This document shows positions 58,110-64,000 of a DNA stretch of 64,000 bases, piece by piece; position 1 is the first letter of the stretch, and every line of letters starts with the position of its first letter. The position numbers and the translations under genes were made by a program. The notes under the pieces were generated by a model. That model saw nothing but the letters and a program-made list of their open reading frames with translations, had not been told where the DNA came from and did no database searches. The DNA lies in assembly GCA_029449235.1 (NCBI GenBank), contig JANATG010000019.1:434001-498000 (forward strand), in the 5' to 3' direction. Source of the stretch: Linnemannia schmuckeri (taxonomy: Eukaryota; Mortierellomycota; Mortierellomycetes; Mortierellales; Mortierellaceae).

Positions 58110-59575
58110 AATAGTGCATTTTTTATGTTGTTTATCAATAAGATAGACATTATATGTAACATATACGACTACTTTTGAAGAAAATGAATGTGGCATATGT
58201 GTACTTTAGAGGTCAGTGTGTGAGTCTTTTCTGGGCAAAGATGTCCTTGCTTATATCACGTTTAACTCCCTGGATAACAAGACAGACATGCACGAGAATC
58301 AGACTCAGCTCTCTTTCGCCTAACATGTGTTTGTGTGCTAGTCAGCCTGGAAGGCAAACAGCTCACTAAAGCTTACTGAACTGACTCGACTGAGCAAACC
58401 CGACTGGGCCACTGCACCCGTGGACTGAGTATCTGCTGTATGTGGTATGAGCTGAGTGGTAGTAGAAAAGGTATGAAAAAAAAAAGAAAGATAAGAGAAC
58501 ATCTTACTGTTGTGCCTTTTCATGTGCAGTTCACGAGGCTTCTAAGAGGAGAATTTGTAGCCTATTTTTCATTTCTAACCCAGATTCAGTCAAAACCGAG
58601 GATATTAGAGATAAAAAAAAAAAAGGCGTGTATGTGCCTGCTAATACAGGGAGCTGGCAGTTGGGCGAAGGAAGCGTGGTAGGCTTTGTTTCTGCTTTTC
58701 CTGTGACAATGAGATATGTACCGTGGCCAGTACTTCGCTTGGACAGACGCGACTCCAAGTAAAGGGCCTAGCGGGGTTTGACTACCTAGTCCAGCGGGGT
58801 TGCTTTCTTGACCCGTTCAGATGGCGACCGTTATTGATCAAGTTCATGATTTTTTTGCATGAATTTCAGTAAAAACGGCGGATCTTTTTCTTTTTGCTTG
58901 CACCGTTAGCAGCGCGTCATAAATTAGCAGGTTGCTGGTTCCCGTATGCCTGAATGGCTCTACTAACGGACGATGCCAATTTCGATACACGTGTGAGAGA
59001 GTAAACATCATCTGGTACCTAAAACTGGCTTGATGATCTTCACCAGTAATAGCCTCCCTTCCTTTACTAGAGATCTACCTCCTATTCCGCTATGCTAATA
59101 GATTTGATAAGGCCACTCACTTCCTTTACCGAGGGAACGACGGTCCTACAGCACAACTCTCAAACACACCATAGTTGGGACATTAGGCGTATGTTGTCAT
59201 AATATATGAGACAAAGGTACCGAGAGGGTCTAAGAGTGAGCGGCAAGGAGGGTTGTTGGCGGAGTACTCTGGATGGTGAAATGAGGGACGAGTTTGAGCC
59301 ATGAAAGGCCATTTTAAATTGGCAACCAACTAAAGCTGGCGACTTCAAGATAATGAAGTACCTTAGCTTCTAAAACATGGTAAGGGGGGATATTCATGAT
59401 GCCTTAGCCTCTACGGAGATAAATAGACTCATTTTCTTGAAAGTACTCGCTCACTTTTTTTTTACTCTTTTTACCTCGCTTATATACTACACACTCACCA
59501 GTGTTAGATTGCACTCCTTTTCCTTTTTCTTATCCTTTGCCACCTATATCCCCGTCTCCTCTTATTAATCATATA
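58110..59575. other. Spacer between the two AEC genes
   Basis: This 1.47-kb spacer contains the 3' flank of copy 1 and the promoter of copy 2. No coding gene or tRNA was recognised. Confidence 0.55.
59481..59486 (+). promoter_or_regulatory. Candidate TATA box for AEC copy 2
   Basis: TATATA lies 90 bp upstream of the ATG at 59576. The evidence is motif and spacing only. Confidence 0.35.
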
Positions 59576-61566
59576 ATGGCTGCTGAATTGTCGGTGCTAC
59601 TGCTTGCAGGATGCGAGGTAAGCATTTATGTATATATATAACTGTTTCTTTCTAGTTTTTTAAGTCTCCAGCAAGCCTCTATTTCCAGGTTCTATCATAA
59701 CCGCCACGACATTATGCAAGTTTTTGAACTGACAACGAATATCAATATTCTTTTTATTGGATGTGGATTCTAGGCGGTCTGTCAGGTCCTTGTCGTTGTT
59801 GCGTGCGGAATTATCCTCTCCCGGACCGGCTATCTCTCTCACTCTGGTCAAAAGGTATGATGACGCACTGATCCCAACAGCACAGCTCTGGGTTGCTGGG
59901 TTCCCTTATCTTATCAGATTTGATTCTCACGCCTGGACTGCATTCTCATCACTTTTTTTTTTTTTTTATGCAGGCGGTGTCAAAATTAAACCTCTATTTC
60001 TTGACACCATGTCTACTCTTCACAAAGATGGCTTCCACCATCACCTGGGACCAATTTAAAGCCTTCTACCCAATCCCCATCTTCTACTTGTTCTTCTCCT
60101 TCTGTTCATGGACAATCGCCAAGGTCGGATCCCGGTTCCTCGGCTTTTCTCGTGACGAGGAGAAGTTTGTGATCGCATCAGTGTTTTTCAGTAACACAAA
60201 CTCGCTCCCGATGGCGCTTGTACAGTCACTGGCGATGAGTGGGGCTGGAGGGAGGTTGTTGAGGGATGAGAAGGATGAGCGGGGGATGGTTGCGGCCAGG
60301 GGGATGAGTTATATTTTGTTTTATGCGATTTTTGGAAATTTGGTAAGGTGGTCGTATGGGTTCTCGTTGTTGGTTCCTAAGGATAATGGTTCGGAGAAGG
60401 GGGTAGATGAGACGGTGGAAGACAAGGAGGAGGGTGGGGTGGTGGAGGTAAAGGAGATTGTGAAACGTGAGTCGTCAGCAGGAGACAACGAGTTTCGGAT
60501 CGACATGGACAACGACAACAACCCTCAAACGCGCCACAACCAAAACCCATCACCATCACCATTACTTTCGCTCTTACTCACTTCTAACAAACCACCAACA
60601 ACAATAACCCTACTCCAAAAGGCGACACGAGTCTTTGACAAGATCCTCCAGGTGTTGACACCACCATTGCTCACAGCCTTGGTAGCGCTTGTTGTAGGAC
60701 TGGTTCCGGTCCTGCATCAGTTCTTTATGAGCTCCGAGTCCAAGTTTTATGCGTTTGTGATCCATCCTCTGGAGGACTGCGGATCAGGTGCCATTCCATT
60801 GATTCTTCTTTGTCTTGGAGCTCAAGTTGTTCATTTGGCGTCCTCGCCATCGTCATCGTCGACAGGTGCGACTACTCCTGGGCAGCCCAAGCAGGACGAC
60901 ATATCTTCGGAAGAGGAGGAAAAGGGTCATCGTCAACACCAAGGACAAGATAAGGATCAGTGCCGTCAGGATTCAGGGATGGTGAGCGAAGGGTTGATAC
61001 CAGGGTTATCCTTATCGCATGCTTCCTCGTCGACTACACTGTACCAACCGGAGATTTTGACTATATCCACAACAACAACGCCACACTCTCAATCTCAACT
61101 ACTATCGCCCTCGTCTCCTTCTACTTTGTCGCCGTCGACGGTCCATTCAGGACCAGCAAAACAACCGGGAACCAAGTGCCACGAGGAGATACCATCCTCG
61201 CCTGAAACCAACAACAACGACACCAACAACCACCACAGCCATCATCGCCATTGTCGGTTCAAAAGAATCTCGCCAGTCGGATATGCAATCCTTGCACGCA
61301 ACATCATAGTACCCTTGATCTGTCTACCTGCAATCCTCTTCCACCCGACCAGCTTATCTCCAACGCTTACCCAAGATCCGGTTTTCAAGATGGTGTTAGT
61401 GTTGGTGGCCGGTGCACCGACGGCGATTAATTTGACACAACTCTGTCAGATCAAGGGATTTTTTGAACGAGAGATGGCGACGATGTTGTTTTGGAGTTAT
61501 TGTGTTTTGGGGGTACCGCTTGTTTTGGGATGGGCGCTTGTTGGACTGTGGGCATCTGGGCGGTGA
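59576..61566 (+). CDS. Auxin-efflux-carrier-type membrane transporter (AEC), copy 2
   Basis: The CDS is join(59576..59617, 59774..59854, 59974..61566), 571 residues. It is a head-to-tail paralogue of the gene at 55625, with the same exon plan and phase-0 introns. Shared motifs are QVLVVVACGIILSRTGYLSHS, LNLYFLTPCLLFTKMAS, FVIASVFFSNTNSLPMALVQSLAM, GNLVRWSYGFSLLVPKD, IPLILLCLGAQVVHLAS and APTAINLTQLCQIKGFFE. The central hydrophilic loop is diverged: shorter in its first part, then rich in Ser/Thr/Gln and His/Asn (NNNDTNNHHSHHRH). Two short hydrophobic N- and C-terminal bundles with a big cytosolic loop are typical of PIN-like carriers. AATAAA occurs at 61606-61611, 40 bp after the stop. The substrate is unknown; specificity may differ from copy 1 only through the loop. 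Confidence 0.88.
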
Positions 61567-62190
61567 GGATGGAAGGAGAGGGATTGTTGAAGAGCATTAG
61601 GCTTTAATAAACATGTGGAGTAAATATGAATGAGAGAGGACGCGTAGGCTTAGTTGACATGCATGGGTATGTTCTAGCGTCTAAGGGTTCGGGTGTTCAT
61701 ATTTCTTAATGTGATGGTATTCATTTCCATGAAACGCCTCGACCAAGCTGTGTTTTTCTCTTTAAGCTGCTCTCATTTTTTGATCGATCGTTTTTGGAAT
61801 GAAAGAGATGAGGATTTCACGTGTAGCAAATAACCATGAAGCGACCGAGAGAATTATGGAGTACCGTATGCAAGTGGAGACAGGCGGGCTTTGCGCAAAT
61901 GACAACGTAATGCAATCAAAGAGTTGGAACCCAAGGCAGGTTTAGCCAAGCAAGCCGGCAGTGTAGGACATGATAGGCGGCCCATGCTGAGCCTAATTTT
62001 TATGAACGATAAAAAGAAGCGACGCTGTTTTTTCATTTTTTTTACTCTCTCTTCTTCTCTCCACCTTCCACCCTCTGCCATCTCCTCCATCTTCTTCTCC
62101 TTTACTCATTCCACTCTCTTTCCCTTGATTAATAACGACCTCCCTCCTTTCTTTCATTCAGCCCATCAACAACGAACAAAACAAACTCAA
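61567..62190. other. Spacer between AEC copy 2 and the SDR gene
   Basis: This 624-bp interval contains a polyadenylation-like AATAAA at 61606-61611 and the C/T-rich leader of the dehydrogenase gene. No gene was seen. Confidence 0.6.
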
Positions 62191-64000
62191 ATGTCAACGG
62201 TCGTACTCCCTCCTCGTGCACATTGGCATGACAAACTCATGCTCAGGATCTCAGCTTGGTCCCAGACCATGCCCCTTGCCCTCACCTCCGCCATCGTCGG
62301 TACACCTCTTTCTTCTCCGTCATCGCTATCCCTGTCCCGACGCCTTGACCCTTTCGTGGGAACGAAAGAACGCTTTGCGATAGACCCCTGACTGACGCTT
62401 TTTTTAATCGACGCGAATGATGATGATAGGTGTAATGGAGTGTGTATTGAATGTTTGGCAGCTCCTGAAACAACGCGACTTGACGGCCCGCGCCCTCGAG
62501 CGTCGTCAGATCTGGATTGAGCAGAACAAGAGTGTCTACCTAGGTCGGTCCCGCGTTGCCATCGTCACAGGTATGAAATCCGTTGACATGGTTGTTGGTC
62601 ATAAAAGGTTTATCGGATAAAAATGAGAAAGAGTTGGCTTTGTGGAGTCTCCGCGGAGGGAGAGGGAAAAATGCATATTTGTTGTGGAGCAAAAGTTGAA
62701 CCATGGACCTCCGACTTGCCCTGCGCTTATGCAAAATGTAACATATTTTTTTTTTCCTTCAATTCCTACCACCAGGAGGAAACACGGGCCTGGGATTCGA
62801 AACTGCAAAAGCCCTGGTCGAAGCCGGATACTTCACTGTCATCGGTAAAAAACAGAACAACAAAGGAAGTGATGGGAATCGAAGTTCAGTCCTCTGTCTT
62901 CATCCACCCCTTCTATTTGCTTATTTGTTTCTTCCATACATTCGACACAATGGCATTTATTCTTTCACGTTTACACACCTTTCCGGTTTATCGTTTGTTT
63001 CTAAATAGGATGCAGAACGGTCAGCAAGGGTCGAGAGGCTATCGCAAAGATCGAGGAACAGACTGGTATTACTGACCGGATGACCGTCCTTCCCTTGGAC
63101 CTGGCCTCGCAGGAGAGCGTCAAGGCCTTCACCCGTGATTTCAAGGCTCTTGGTTATATCAGTCTCGATGTCCTCGTCTGCAGTACGTGTCTGTTTGTCT
63201 TCATCTTTTTCCACTCTTTGTTTGCTTTCATGCTTGGTTCTATGCAGGTTTGCATGACCTTTTTTCCTCTTTACTTACGAAGCATCGAACCTTTGATCGG
63301 TATTCTTTCTTGTGTTTGATAGACGCTGGCATGATGGATATTCCTTTTGGATTGACCAAGGACGGATACGAAATGCAGTTTGGCGTGGTAAGTCATATAT
63401 ATCTCTCTTGCATGCATTTCAATCATCCTTCCTTCTTTTTTCTTTCGCATGCATTACAACTATCCCTCGTTTGATTCATGCGAGGAAGGAGAGAGGACGC
63501 AACAATCTCTCCCTAAGCACGATACAACAAGAGGTATATGTCTAATCGTATTGATACTCTCACGCTCATTGACGATAGAACCATTTGGGTCATTACACTC
63601 TGACTCTCGGCCTGTTGCCCCTCCTCAACAATGCTACTCAGGGTCGCATCATTGTCCTCACCTCAGGTGCCATGTACTCTTCTACCGACATCCGCTATGA
63701 TCTGCTTCAGGGTCCAAAGGGCTACTCCCGCTTGGGCCACTATTCGTACTCCAAGCTCGCTAACGTCCTCTTTGTCAAGGCTCTTGACCGTCGCCTGAGA
63801 GGTTTCCAGTCCAATATCACCGTCAATGCTGCCCACCCAGGAGCCTGCAGCACCGATCTGTTCCGCCACAACCCCTTGATGAACCTCTTGATGATCCCTG
63901 CTCGTGTTGTTTGCCGTAGTCCCCTTGTGGGTGCCATGACGTCGATCTACCTGGCATTGGCACCTGGATTGGAGAAGGTCTCGGGCGAGTATTTTTTCGA
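62191..64000 (+). CDS. Short-chain dehydrogenase/reductase (retinol-dehydrogenase-like), 3' end missing
   Basis: The visible CDS is join(62191..62299, 62430..62570, 62776..62844, 63009..63182, 63323..63387, 63579..64000 and beyond). It is a classical SDR: an NAD(P)-dependent oxidoreductase with a Rossmann fold. An N-terminal hydrophobic segment (residues ~25-50) resembles the membrane anchor of RDH/DHRS enzymes. The cofactor motif TGGNTGLG is assembled across an intron. Further landmarks are NAGMM, NHLGHYTLTLGLLPLL, IIVLTSGAMYSS and the active-site YSYSKLANVL (Tyr-x3-Lys), then NAAHPGACSTDLFR. The frame stays open to the last base. The substrate is unknown; lipid or retinoid-like carbonyls are usual for the group. 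All five introns fit conserved phases. Confidence 0.9.

Noticed and set aside
58700..59150. Possible tRNA or small RNA between the AEC genes
   Set aside because: I looked for A- and B-box-like sequences and a cloverleaf but found no consistent set of stems.

Overview
The window is nuclear DNA of a filamentous fungus. Genes are rich in short introns (about 50-300 bp) with GTRNGT donors and YAG acceptors. Exon GC is moderate, and intergenic DNA is long, homopolymer-laden and pyrimidine-rich. The gene content (duplicated F-box/LRR genes with a shared MSRPHAL start, paired full-length ABCC transporters, paired auxin-efflux-type carriers, an Arb2-type RNA-silencing protein, Sec16, Ctf18) fits an early-diverging fungus. 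Mortierellomycotina/Mucoromycota is my best guess; no marker gene in the window proves it. Exon structures were rebuilt by hand from splice signals, reading-frame phase and family conservation.

Layout. 1-514: 3' end of the mitochondrial succinyl-CoA ligase beta subunit. 515-6195: gene-poor DNA. 6196-6984: YdcZ/DUF606-type DMT transporter. 7918-9878: eight-exon Arb2-domain protein. 10156-14376 (minus): two tandem F-box/LRR-like genes. 15999-28289: two tandem ABCC (MRP/Ycf1-type) ABC transporters. 28952-31741 (minus): single-exon protein with about eleven SANT/Myb-like units behind an acid-free, Arg-rich N-terminus. 31865-33122 (minus): UCH-family deubiquitinase with a 12-nt microexon. 33381-34187: DUF202 membrane protein sharing a divergent promoter with the UCH gene. 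34239-34782 (minus): small three-exon gene of unknown function. 35997-42764: Sec16 COPII scaffold, with a zinc-ribbon motif and two minisatellites. 42765-48871: gene-poor DNA with a 101-bp TA-flanked inverted-repeat element. 48872-49183 (minus): small acidic protein. 50692-55040: Ctf18, the large subunit of the alternative clamp loader. 55625-61566: two tandem auxin-efflux-carrier (AEC) paralogues. 62191-64000: short-chain dehydrogenase, cut by the window end.

The neighbours are mostly unrelated housekeeping genes (TCA cycle, secretion, DNA replication, ubiquitin turnover) rather than a metabolic cluster. The strongest architectural theme is local duplication: three different families (F-box, ABCC, AEC) each occur as a head-to-tail pair. 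No tRNA, rRNA or CRISPR array was recognised. The items most worth following up are the multi-SANT protein with a probable mitochondrial presequence, the short inverted-repeat element, the zinc ribbon and tandem repeats in Sec16, the NBD2 insertion shared by both ABCC proteins, and the UCH microexon.
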